From NCBI GenBank assembly GCA_016720395.1, contig JADKKR010000008.1:268501-332500 (forward strand): DNA of 64,000 bases. The letters run 5' to 3'. Source of the stretch: Geobacteraceae bacterium. Lineage in GTDB: Bacteria; Desulfobacterota; Desulfuromonadia; Geobacterales; Pseudopelobacteraceae. Below are positions 16,034 through 23,694 of the stretch, piece after piece. The notes under the pieces were generated by a model. It saw only the letters and a list, made by a program, of their open reading frames with translations. It was not told where the DNA came from and did no database searches. Position 1 is the stretch's first letter. Every line of letters starts with the position of its first letter. The translations under genes were made by a program, and so were the position numbers.

Positions 16034-17269
16034 CTACTGGTTATCAGGATAGAGCTTTTCAATCTGTTTGAATGAATCAATGCAATCCAGGAACACCTCC
16101 ACCAGTTCGGGGTCGAACTGTTTTCCGGCTTCTTCCCGGATGTTGTCCAATACCTCGTTTTCATCCCAGGCCTCTTTGTAGCAGCGCCGGCAGGACAGTG
16201 CATCGTAGACATCCGCCAGGGCCACAATCCTGCCAAAGAGCGGGATCTCTTCACCCTGCTTACCCCGTGCGCCTCCGTTTTCGGTCTCAAAGCCCGCAAG
16301 TGGCAGTTGTGTCTGCTGGTCGATGTAGCCGGGGTAGCCTTTGCCGTCCCAGCGTTCGTGATGGTTGAGCGCCACGATGCCGGCCGATTCATCGAAATCC
16401 GAGTAGATGTCCGAGAACAGGTTGGCTCCGAAGAGTGTATGCAGTTTCATTACCTGGAACTCTTCCGGTGTGAAGCGTCCCGGTTTTTTGAGGATCATGT
16501 CCGAGATGGCCACCTTGCCCACGTCATGGAGCATGGCTGACATACGCAGCACGTCGCGGTTCTTGTCGATCTCTTCCTGGGGGAACCCTTTTTTGACGGC
16601 CCAGGCCTCGTACAGCGTTACCGAGTAGGCTGCAACCCGGTTTACATGCGGGCCGGTTTCCTTCGGGTCGCGCATTTCGGCCATCTTGTTCATGCGCAGG
16701 ATGATTTCACGGGTCATCTTGGCCCGTTCGATGGCATTGGCGGCGTTGTTGGCGAAGTAGATGATGATCTCCTCGTCATCCTGAGCGAAAGGGACCGCCT
16801 GTCCGTCGCTGTCCATGGCATTTATCAGTTGCAGTACGCCGATAACCTCGTTACGGAAATTATTAAGCGGTATGGTCAGCATGGAGCAGGTACGATAGCC
16901 GGTTATGCTGTCATAGGATCTATTGAAGAAGAAGGGGTAGGACGTTTTGATTTCGTAAACGTCTGCAATGTTGAGAATGGCGCCGTTGGCGGCGACATAG
17001 CCGGCGATGGATGCGTTGCTGATCGGGATGCTGAAGGTGGAGTAGGGCAGTTTCCTGCCGGGCAGCAGCTGCCGTTGCAGGGTGTCGTTCTGTGCATAGC
17101 TGAAGCGCAGGCAATCACCCTCTTTGATATAGATCGATCCGGCATCACAGTTGGTAAAAGACCGCGCCTCGCCCAGAATCTTCTCCAGCAGCAGGTCGAT
17201 GTCCTTGATCTGGGAGATCTCGAAACCGACATTGAGAATCTTCTTGAGTTTGCTCTCCTGATGTTCCAT
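16034..17269 (-). CDS. GAF domain HD-GYP cyclic-di-GMP phosphodiesterase
   Basis: 411 residues, cytoplasmic, no membrane segment. Residues about 20-180 form a GAF sensor domain; about 200-400 form an HD-GYP domain. The metal-binding HD is at 248-249 (MLHDVGKVAI), with the later LHTLFG, LNHHERWDGKGYPG and ADVYDALSCRR motifs, including an intact GYP. HD-GYP proteins with these residues hydrolyse c-di-GMP. The ligand of the GAF domain cannot be told from sequence. A GAGAGGT site precedes the ATG. It is convergent with aroF. Confidence 0.9.
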   Translation of the reverse strand: MEHQESKLKKILNVGFEISQIKDIDLLLEKILGEARSFTNCDAGSIYIKEGDCLRFSYAQNDTLQRQLLPGRKLPYSTFSIPISNASIAGYVAANGAILNIADVYEIKTSYPFFFNRSYDSITGYRTCSMLTIPLNNFRNEVIGVLQLINAMDSDGQAVPFAQDDEEIIIYFANNAANAIERAKMTREIILRMNKMAEMRDPKETGPHVNRVAAYSVTLYEAWAVKKGFPQEEIDKNRDVLRMSAMLHDVGKVAISDMILKKPGRFTPEEFQVMKLHTLFGANLFSDIYSDFDESAGIVALNHHERWDGKGYPGYIDQQTQLPLAGFETENGGARGKQGEEIPLFGRIVALADVYDALSCRRCYKEAWDENEVLDNIREEAGKQFDPELVEVFLDCIDSFKQIEKLYPDNQ

Positions 17270-17440
17270 GGCAGACCTCTCGTGAACAATGCGTGCAGCT
17301 ATTTTAGCGCAACTTCTAATTTAAACAAGAAAAAAACCGGCAGAGTTTACCGCATTCCGGGGTGCTATTTTCAGGTTGCGCAGAGGTTTCAATTGCACTA
17401 CCATGCGACGCATCCTTGAATCAGATGCGGAGCGTAATCC

Positions 17441-17914
17441 ATGCGTAAACTGTCTGTCATTGTCTCCTTTCTGCTGGTGGCATGTCTGGTGAGAACGGCC
17501 GCACCTGCCGCTGCCCAATCTGCTTCCGCGGTTCTCGAACAATCCATGTCGGACACCCTTGACCTCTGGCGGGAGGGGCGTTACGAACAGTTGTATGAGC
17601 ATCTTGCCCATCGCGGCAAGACCTCTCGGGAACAGTTCGTCAAAACAATGCGCGATACGACGATTCGACCGGCCTGCTGTTTTCAGAAGCTGGAGAATTT
17701 CAAGGTGCTGAACGAGAAGAGGACCGAGGCGACCGTCTATGCCAGGGTCGGCCTGGAGGGGACTCCCGACGCGGCAGAATCAAGCACCCGCGAGTTCAAG
17801 CTGACCCATGAGGAACAGATCTGGAAGATGCAGCTGGCTGATGTACTTTCTATTGCCGGGGCAACCGGCAAGAAAAAGCATCGCACGTCCAAAAAAAGCT
17901 CTCCCTACAAATAA
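17441..17914 (+). CDS. Exported protein of unknown function upstream of gcvT
   Basis: 157 residues. N-terminal signal peptide of about 25 residues (SVIVSFLLVACLVRTAAPAAA, cleavage near AAA-Q). The remainder is a single small domain beginning with a helical stretch (MSDTLDLWREGRYEQLYEHL) followed by beta-like segments, a pattern shared with NTF2-like folds, and a basic Lys/Ser tail. I do not recognise the family. GGAG precedes the ATG with 8-nt spacing. It sits 24 bp before gcvT and probably shares its transcript, but no functional link to glycine cleavage is evident. Confidence 0.7.
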   Translation: MRKLSVIVSFLLVACLVRTAAPAAAQSASAVLEQSMSDTLDLWREGRYEQLYEHLAHRGKTSREQFVKTMRDTTIRPACCFQKLENFKVLNEKRTEATVYARVGLEGTPDAAESSTREFKLTHEEQIWKMQLADVLSIAGATGKKKHRTSKKSSPYK

Positions 17915-17938
17915 CCCGGAACCCAGTGGAGGAACAGC

Positions 17939-19027
17939 ATGGAAATATTGCAGCAGACACCGTTATGCAGCCGCCATCGTGACCTGAAAGCCCTTATGGC
18001 ACCTTTCGGCGGCTGGGACATGCCGATCCAGTACGAAGGCATTATCGCCGAGCATGCCTGGTGCCGCAGCCAGGCGGCACTGTTTGACATCTGCCACATG
18101 GGTGAGTTCCTGTTCCAGGGGGATTTCGAAGCCGGTGGTCTGGAGGATGTCTTTACCTTCTCGGTAAAGACCATCCCGCCCGGTCGCTCGCGGTACGGTT
18201 TTCTGCTCAATGAGCAGGGTGGTATCATCGATGACCTGATCGTCTTTCGTCTGGCCGGGGACAAGGTCATGATTGTGGTCAATGCGGCTACGGCCGATAA
18301 TGACTTTACGGTCATCGGCAGCCGCCTGCGTGGCGGTGAGTTCACCAATATAACGACCGCCACCGGCAAGCTCGATATTCAGGGACCGTTGGCCCGCGAG
18401 GTGCTTGTTGAGGCGTTCGGCGGGCAGATCGCCGCCATCCCCTATTTCAAATTCATCAGCATGGATATCCTGGGTGTCGAGGCGATCGTCAGCCGCACCG
18501 GCTATACCGGTGAGTTGGGCTACGAGATCTTTCTCCCGGCCGGGAAGACTGCAGAACTCTGGGACCTGCTGCTGAAAGACCGACGGGTAAAACCTGCCGG
18601 TCTGGGGGCTCGGGATGTGCTGCGTCTTGAGGTTGGTTACTCGCTGTACGGCAGCGATATCGATGAAGCTACGACTCCGCTGGAAGCCGGGCTGGAGGGG
18701 TTCGTCAATTTCGACAAGCAGTTTGTCGGCAGGGAGGCCCTGCTCAAGCAGAAGGACGGCGGCGCGGCCCGGCAGAAGATTGCATTTCAGGTGTCCGGCC
18801 GCCGCTCGCCGCGGCATCACTATGAAATATTCTCCGGACAGCAGCAGGTCGGCAGTGTCACCAGCGGTGTCTTTTCACCCATGCTGGCCTGCGGCGTCGG
18901 CATCGGGTTTGTCTCGGCAGGTGACTACCCGGTCGGAGCGCCGCTCACGATCAGCCATGAGCGGGTCAGCATGGAGGCCACGGTGTGTGAACTGCCTTTC
19001 TTCAAGGACGGGTCACTGCGTTCCTGA
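17939..19027 (+). CDS. gcvT: Aminomethyltransferase (glycine cleavage T protein)
   Basis: 362 residues, tetrahydrofolate-dependent enzyme that releases ammonia from the aminomethyl-lipoyl H protein. Family blocks are seen from the start (GGWDMPIQYEGIIAEH), through FDICHMGEF, GIIDDLIVFRL, SRTGYTGELGYEIF, GARDVLRLEVGYSLYG to the C-terminal barrel with TSGVFSPMLACGVGIGFV. ATG 17939 is preceded by GGAGGAACAGC. The H protein gene is about 29 kb away at 48289, and the P-protein genes are not in the window. Confidence 0.94.
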   Translation: MEILQQTPLCSRHRDLKALMAPFGGWDMPIQYEGIIAEHAWCRSQAALFDICHMGEFLFQGDFEAGGLEDVFTFSVKTIPPGRSRYGFLLNEQGGIIDDLIVFRLAGDKVMIVVNAATADNDFTVIGSRLRGGEFTNITTATGKLDIQGPLAREVLVEAFGGQIAAIPYFKFISMDILGVEAIVSRTGYTGELGYEIFLPAGKTAELWDLLLKDRRVKPAGLGARDVLRLEVGYSLYGSDIDEATTPLEAGLEGFVNFDKQFVGREALLKQKDGGAARQKIAFQVSGRRSPRHHYEIFSGQQQVGSVTSGVFSPMLACGVGIGFVSAGDYPVGAPLTISHERVSMEATVCELPFFKDGSLRS

Positions 19028-19051
19028 TCATGGCGGGCTGTGCAAAATGTT

Positions 19052-19093
19052 CAGGCCCGTGCCGGGTAGCTACCCGGCACGGGCCTGTTTTTT
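19052..19093 (+). terminator. Intrinsic terminator after gcvT
   Basis: A perfect 17-bp inverted repeat, 19052-19068 with 19071-19087, only 2 nt apart, followed by T6 (19088-19093). Very strong rho-independent terminator; the stem would also work as a barrier between gcvT and the convergent DUF350 gene. Confidence 0.93.
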
Positions 19094-19144
19094 CACGTGC
19101 TCTCTTTGAATAAAGAGTTCAGGACCGGTTTGCCGGCAATCCTT

Positions 19145-19558
19145 TCAGTAGGTCATGCTGGCGGCATTCAGGATGCCGATTGCAACCGAGAAGAACGCCA
19201 GCAGTGTGGCAGCCGCGGTATGGTTGTTCTCGATCTCCCGTACCAGGCCCTTGAAGAGCAGCCGCACGATGCCGAATACCGTCAGCTGAACCACCATGGC
19301 AACGGCTGCCCAGATCAGCATATCCAGGAACCCGACACTGTGGGTGATGGCGCTGTTCAGCGGCAGGATGAAGCCGATCAGCGCCCCGCCGAAACTGATC
19401 GCAGGTGCCACATTGCCCTCCCGGACGAGCTTGAGTTCATCGTAGGGTGTGATCCAGCAGTACACCTGGCAGAAAACCACCACAAAACCGACTGCCGCTG
19501 CAAAATATTTGCAAAAACCTATCAATCCCGGTAGTGATTCAAGCAGGGTATCTTGCAT
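19145..19558 (-). CDS. DUF350 (YjfL-like) membrane protein
   Basis: 137 residues with four hydrophobic segments (about 15-33, 53-70, 78-103 and 117-135). The family pattern of paired helices with an intervening EL/IREGNVAPAISFGGALIGF block is clear, which identifies DUF350. E. coli YjfL, a relative, is encoded next to YjfM (DUF1190) and YjfC (ATP-grasp), and here the same three families are encoded together, in the order DUF1190, ATP-grasp, DUF350. Molecular function is unknown; a membrane partner of the ATP-grasp ligase is an inference from this recurring context. Confidence 0.85.
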   Translation of the reverse strand: MQDTLLESLPGLIGFCKYFAAAVGFVVVFCQVYCWITPYDELKLVREGNVAPAISFGGALIGFILPLNSAITHSVGFLDMLIWAAVAMVVQLTVFGIVRLLFKGLVREIENNHTAAATLLAFFSVAIGILNAASMTY

Positions 19559-19594
19559 TGCCAGCCTCCTTAAGGTCTCGTGTCTCTGGTCGAA

Positions 19595-20722
19595 TTATCT
19601 GAATACATGCGGTACAAAGCGGCTTGCATTGGTCGTGACGCGGCCGGTGTCCTCGCGGATGCCGATGCCGGCAGGTTCGCCGCAGATCAGCCAGGATCCG
19701 ATGACCGGATAGTTGCCGTTGAAACAGGGGATTTTCGCCAGCTCCTGAAAAACGGTCCCCTTGCCGCCGTAGGTGCCTTCATGCTCCTGCACAGATTCGC
19801 CCTGGTGGATACTGATGTTTGCTCCTTCGCGTGAAAGCAGCGGTTTGGATACAAAGTTGTCGCGAAAATGTCCGGGATCGAAGCTGGCCTCGAGCAGGTT
19901 GGGGTGACGCGGGTTCAGTTCCCACAGGATCGGCAGGATTCCCTTATTGCTGAGGATCATCTTCCAGGCCGGCTCGATCAGGATCAGTCCGCTCTGCTCA
20001 AGGTAGCGGCCGAAAAACTCGTTCATCAGCCACTCCCAAGGGTACAGCTTGAAGATGCTTGAAACGACGCTGTCCTTTGTATCGACATACGTCGCATTGA
20101 CCGAATCAAAGCCGAGGTCTTCCATAAAGACCTGTTCCGTCTGCAGGCCGGCCTGGATGGCAGTGTCGCGGAGGTACTCCAGGTTCCCCAGATCTTCGGG
20201 CGCCTCCTTGATGCAGCCGAAGAAGAGCGGCTCATTCAGGTACTGTTTCAGACCCTTCCATCCCTCGATCAGTTTTTCGTGTATCGAGTTGAACTGATCT
20301 GCATCAGGAAAACGGTCCTTGAGCCAGAACCACTGGATGACACTGGCCTCGAGCAGAGAGGTGGGGGTATCGGCATTGTATTCCAGCATTCTGGGGGGTG
20401 AGTGTCCATCATATGCAAGATCGAAGCGGCCGTAAATTGACGGCTCGTCATTTTCCCAGGAACGTTCGATCAGCGGCACGGCCTGGGGCGGTATCATCAG
20501 TCTGTTGTAGAGCTTGTTGCTGATGACATGTTCGGCGGCCTTGATGCAGATCTCGTGCAGCTCGGCGGTGGCCTGTTCGATCACGTCTATCTCGGAGGCC
20601 GTGAAGGTGTAGTAAGCGGTCTCGTCCCAATAGACCTGTCCGTCGATGGTATGGTAGGTCATGCCGTAGGACTCGACCTTCTCCTGCCAATCGAAGCGGG
20701 GTGGTGTGACAGCCCGTTCCAT
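19595..20722 (-). CDS. ygiC: Glutathionylspermidine synthase-like ATP-grasp ligase (YgiC/YjfC family)
   Basis: 375 residues, close to the length of E. coli YgiC, and lacking the amidase half of true glutathionylspermidine synthase. Family blocks include YWDETAYYTFTASEID, YGRFDLAYDG, LEYNADTPTSLLEASV and, near the C-terminus, EPAWKMILSNKGILPILWE and KPLLSREGANI, which form the ATP-grasp core. It is expected to form an amide bond using ATP, but the substrate is not known. I set the start at ATG 20722, two bases after the stop of the lipoprotein gene; longer in-frame starts only read through that gene in another frame. Confidence 0.88.
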   Translation of the reverse strand: MERAVTPPRFDWQEKVESYGMTYHTIDGQVYWDETAYYTFTASEIDVIEQATAELHEICIKAAEHVISNKLYNRLMIPPQAVPLIERSWENDEPSIYGRFDLAYDGHSPPRMLEYNADTPTSLLEASVIQWFWLKDRFPDADQFNSIHEKLIEGWKGLKQYLNEPLFFGCIKEAPEDLGNLEYLRDTAIQAGLQTEQVFMEDLGFDSVNATYVDTKDSVVSSIFKLYPWEWLMNEFFGRYLEQSGLILIEPAWKMILSNKGILPILWELNPRHPNLLEASFDPGHFRDNFVSKPLLSREGANISIHQGESVQEHEGTYGGKGTVFQELAKIPCFNGNYPVIGSWLICGEPAGIGIREDTGRVTTNASRFVPHVFR

Positions 20723-20724
20723 GA

Positions 20725-21048
20725 TTACCCACCCCCGGACGAATGGAAAGCGCCCAGGCTGCCGAAGCCGCCACGGGAGACACTCATGGTCCGGATGGAG
20801 CGGCTGCCCTGGCCGCCACTGAAGGTCGTGCCGGAACGGAAGGAGGGGCCGAAAAAATAGTGGGCGTTGGAGCGGTAGTTGGGATTGTTGGGAGGGACCT
20901 CTTCGCAGCTCTTGGGATCGTTGTTCCAGTCGTCCAGGCAGTCCTGCTTGTTGGTGTAGACGTGGCGCTGCTCTTTCCTGCCGCATCCGGCGACAGCAAG
21001 TGTGCCTATCAGGACAAGCGTTATCTGGAGTGTGCATCTCCGGCGCAT
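20725..21048 (-). CDS. YgiB-like (DUF1190) small lipoprotein
   Basis: 107 residues. Lipoprotein signal with lipobox LAVAGC, giving a lipidated Cys at about residue 22. The mature part has the DUF1190 features YTNKQDCLDDW and DPKSCEEVP and then an aromatic/Ser/Gly-rich tail (YFFGPSFRSGTTFSGG, SVSRGGFGSLGAF) ending in three glycines. It is shorter than E. coli YgiB (about 220 residues). Its stop and the YgiC start are two bases apart. It has been suggested from comparative genomics that such secreted proteins are targets of the adjacent ligase; that remains untested. Confidence 0.78.
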   Translation of the reverse strand: MRRRCTLQITLVLIGTLAVAGCGRKEQRHVYTNKQDCLDDWNNDPKSCEEVPPNNPNYRSNAHYFFGPSFRSGTTFSGGQGSRSIRTMSVSRGGFGSLGAFHSSGGG

Positions 21049-21365
21049 AACATGTACCTACCTTGCTGGCTGAATAAAGTGCCACCTGGCGAGGCTTCAG
21101 ATGGATAAACTGCACGCCTCACATTTTTACCAGAATTGAACGAGTTTGCAAGACTGCATATGCAGAATCAGGAAGCAGATGATGAAGTAGGAAAATATTA
21201 AATCAGCCTGACGTAAATACATCACGAAACAGTTTTTACTCAAATTACGGCAATTACATTACCTGATCCCGGCGACAAAATAAGATTGCGCACCTTGACT
21301 TTCACTCATGCTTTCCTTTAATGTAAGCGGCATTCGTGGTAATAAAAGTCCGAAAGAAGCTTTGT
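21049..21365. other. Divergent AT-rich intergenic region
   Basis: 317 bp between the YgiB-like gene and the glycosyltransferase gene. It is clearly more AT-rich than the flanking genes. Apart from the promoter at 21295-21322 I see no ORF, tRNA or strong hairpin in it. The minus-strand promoter for the ygiB-like gene must lie here but I could not fix it. Confidence 0.6.
21295..21322 (+). promoter_or_regulatory. Sigma-70 promoter for the glycosyltransferase gene
   Basis: TTGACT (21295-21300), 16-nt spacer, TTTAAT (21317-21322), each 5 of 6 to consensus. The start site would be near 21329, leaving about 37 nt of leader before the TTG start at 21366. Confidence 0.65.
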
Positions 21366-22091
21366 TTGAAAACTTTTGTCGTTATTCCTACCTATAATGA
21401 ACGGGATAATATTGTCCGTCTGGCCGGAGAGGTGCTTGCACAGCACCCCTCCATCCGGATACTTTTCGTCGACGACAACTCGCCGGACGGTACCGGCGCG
21501 ATTGCTGACGAGCTTGCGGCCAGGGATGAACGCATTCAGGTAATCCATCGTCCCGGCAAACTCGGGCTGGGATCGGCATATTGCGACGGATTCAGGTTTG
21601 CGCTCGGAATGGAGGCTGACTACCTGATCGAGATGGATGCCGATTTTTCTCACGATCCTGCGGTGCTGCCGGTGTTTCTGGAAACCATTCAAAGCTGTGA
21701 TCTGGTGATAGGCTCACGCTACCTGAACGGAGTCAGTGTTGTTAACTGGCCGATCCGGAGGCTGATGCTCAGCGTTTTCGCCAGCCTGTATACCCGGGTG
21801 ATTACCGGCCTGCCGGTAATGGATTGCACGAGCGGTTTCAAGTGTTTCCGCAGATCGACCATCGAAGCCATTGACCTCGATACGGTCGGTTCAGATGGCT
21901 ATTCGTTCCAGATTGAGATGAATTACCGCTGCATGGAAAGAGGTCTCAGGATTGTGGAGGTTCCGATCATTTTCATCGATCGCCATGCCGGCAGTTCCAA
22001 GATGTCTAAAAAAATTGTCCGTGAAGCGGTCCTGCTGGTCTGGAAGCTCAAGCTGGGCACGATCTTGCGTCGCCTCACGGGGAAAGGCTAG
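21366..22091 (+). CDS. Polyprenyl-phosphate mannosyltransferase-like GT2 glycosyltransferase (DPM1 type)
   Basis: 241 residues. GT-A fold with TFVVIPTYNERDNI at the N-terminus, the nucleotide-binding VDDNSPDGTG, the metal-binding MDADFSHDP and the DPM1-like SGFKCFRRSTIEAID and SDGYSFQIEMNYRC blocks. DPM1-type enzymes move mannose (or a related sugar) from a nucleotide sugar to a polyprenyl phosphate on the cytoplasmic membrane face. There is no C-terminal membrane domain. I prefer TTG 21366 over GTG 21336 because the predicted transcript starts near 21329, too close for the GTG, and because the protein then begins at the family's usual position. It is followed after 2 bp by a small membrane protein. 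Confidence 0.85.
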   Translation: MKTFVVIPTYNERDNIVRLAGEVLAQHPSIRILFVDDNSPDGTGAIADELAARDERIQVIHRPGKLGLGSAYCDGFRFALGMEADYLIEMDADFSHDPAVLPVFLETIQSCDLVIGSRYLNGVSVVNWPIRRLMLSVFASLYTRVITGLPVMDCTSGFKCFRRSTIEAIDLDTVGSDGYSFQIEMNYRCMERGLRIVEVPIIFIDRHAGSSKMSKKIVREAVLLVWKLKLGTILRRLTGKG

Positions 22092-22093
22092 CC

Positions 22094-22279
22094 GTGTCTG
22101 ACGACCTGTGGTCCATAATAACCCTCATCGGGCTTTCGGGCTGGATATCATCGGCGATCGTGTTCCTTTTCAGGGCCTTTCCCGGCCGTGGACTGTTTGA
22201 CGCACGCGAGGCCCGTGTCTGGGGTTCAGTCGTGCTTGTTTCTTACGGCATCTGGATAGCGGGGATGCTGCATGCCTGA
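22094..22279 (+). CDS. Small two-helix membrane protein
   Basis: 61 residues starting at GTG 22094, two bases after the glycosyltransferase stop. Two hydrophobic segments (about 7-26 and 41-58) are separated by a charged loop FPGRGLFDAREARVW. The tight spacing and clean membrane topology support a real gene. I do not recognise a family. It may be a membrane partner of the glycosyltransferase, which lacks its own anchor (inference). Confidence 0.65.
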   Translation: MSDDLWSIITLIGLSGWISSAIVFLFRAFPGRGLFDAREARVWGSVVLVSYGIWIAGMLHA

Positions 22280-22411
22280 CGGCGGATCGGCCGGTGCTTA
22301 TCCGGCGGATTTTTCGGGATCGTAACGTGACGTTTCCTGATAACACGGGATGGTGACGGAACTGATCTGAAAGCTTGAATTTCAACACCCTGTTTTAGTG
22401 CGTAATACAAG

Positions 22412-22439
22412 AACCACCGGCGCTTTGTCTGTGGTTTTT
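22412..22439 (+). terminator. Weak hairpin terminator before the secretion cluster
   Basis: AACCAC (22412-22417) pairs with GTGGTT (22431-22436), 13-nt loop, followed by a T-rich stretch (TTTTGTGTTTTATTTTT). It would end the glycosyltransferase transcript. The AT-rich sequence that follows up to 22480 probably holds the promoter of the secretion operon, which I could not define. Confidence 0.5.
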
Positions 22440-22480
22440 GTGTTTTATTTTTAGGGTTTTTATGGTAACAATAATTACTT

Positions 22481-23689
22481 ATGTCACTCTATACTTGCAA
22501 GCTCGGCGCATCAGACGGCAAAATCCTTTATCGCGAGTTCGAGGCGGTGGAGCCGGACATGCTGCGAAAAAGCCTCGAAGATCAAGGTTTCTTTGTCTTT
22601 GAGGTCAAGCGCAAGCCGTTGCAGTTTCTTTTTGACAAGGGCATCAAGCGTCGCAGTATCGATAACCGGGCTTTGCTGACCTTCAATCAGGAGCTGCTGG
22701 TACTTATCAAGGCCGGCATGCCGATCATGCAGGTGCTTGATGCTATCCTCGAACGCCACGATAGCGGCAGATTTTCTGAAATACTCCGTGAAGTCCGTGA
22801 GGATGTAAAGGGTGGTGCCGCTCTTTCCACCGCCCTGGAGAGACATGGCCGGTCTTTTCCGCACCTGTACGTGGCATCGATCAGGGCCGGTGAACGTACC
22901 GGCGACCTGCCAAGCACTATCAGGCGCTATATCCAGTACCTCAAGCGCGTCGACGGTATCCGCAAGAAGATTGTTGCAGCGCTGTTTTATCCGGCGATTC
23001 TGGTTCTGTTCGCGTTTATGGCCATCACCCTGCTGCTGCTGTACGTGGTTCCAACCTTTGCCAATGTCTATACCGATGCCGGTTCTCAGTTGCCGCTTCT
23101 CACACGCATGCTGATTGAGGTCACATCGATCCTGAAGAAGTTTGCCCCCCTGGCGGTCCTGATTGCGATTGGCGCCGCAGCGGCCTACCGCACCTGGGTA
23201 GGGACCGAGTCAGGCCGCTACACCGTTGATCGATTCAAGCTGACGGTCCCGGTTGGCGGGGACGTTTTTACCAAGTATTCTGTTGCCGGTTTCTCGCGAA
23301 CACTGGCAACCGTTCTGGGGAGTGGTATTCCGATCGTTGAGTCCCTGCGCATGTCCATTGGAACACTCAACAACAAATATATGGAGAAGCGTCTCTTTGA
23401 AGCGGTCCGGTTCATCGAGGAGGGTGGCCGCCTCTCCACAGCCCTGGAGCGGATCCATATCATGCCGCCCTTGGCCCTGAGGATGTTAGGGGTGGGGGAG
23501 ACAACCGGCTCTCTCGAAGAAATGCTGATGGATATTTCTGATTACCTTGAAGACGAACTTGAAGAACGGATGCGTATTTTGACCACGGCCATTGAGCCGG
23601 CGATCATGCTGATCATGGGGGTCGTCATCGGGGTCATTATTATTGCCATGTATCTGCCGGTATTCAAGATCGGCAGCACGATCAATTAG
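22481..23689 (+). CDS. gspF: Type II secretion / type IV pilus inner-membrane platform protein (GspF/PilC)
   Basis: 402 residues. Two copies of the T2SSF domain (about 65-190 and 270-395), each with FNQELLVLIKAGMPIMQVL- or FSRTLATVLGSGIPIVESL-type helices. Membrane segments lie at about 170-190, 220-240 and 370-393. The duplicated domain with three helices is the GspF/PilC architecture. It is the first gene of the cluster, ahead of its cytoplasmic ATPase. The ribosome-binding site is weak (GGTAAC). Confidence 0.92.
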   Translation: MSLYTCKLGASDGKILYREFEAVEPDMLRKSLEDQGFFVFEVKRKPLQFLFDKGIKRRSIDNRALLTFNQELLVLIKAGMPIMQVLDAILERHDSGRFSEILREVREDVKGGAALSTALERHGRSFPHLYVASIRAGERTGDLPSTIRRYIQYLKRVDGIRKKIVAALFYPAILVLFAFMAITLLLLYVVPTFANVYTDAGSQLPLLTRMLIEVTSILKKFAPLAVLIAIGAAAAYRTWVGTESGRYTVDRFKLTVPVGGDVFTKYSVAGFSRTLATVLGSGIPIVESLRMSIGTLNNKYMEKRLFEAVRFIEEGGRLSTALERIHIMPPLALRMLGVGETTGSLEEMLMDISDYLEDELEERMRILTTAIEPAIMLIMGVVIGVIIIAMYLPVFKIGSTIN

Positions 23690-23694
23690 GGAGC

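Noticed and set aside
17270..17440. A glycine riboswitch ahead of the gcvT transcript
   Set aside because: I looked for the conserved glycine-aptamer core words and paired architecture and did not find them.
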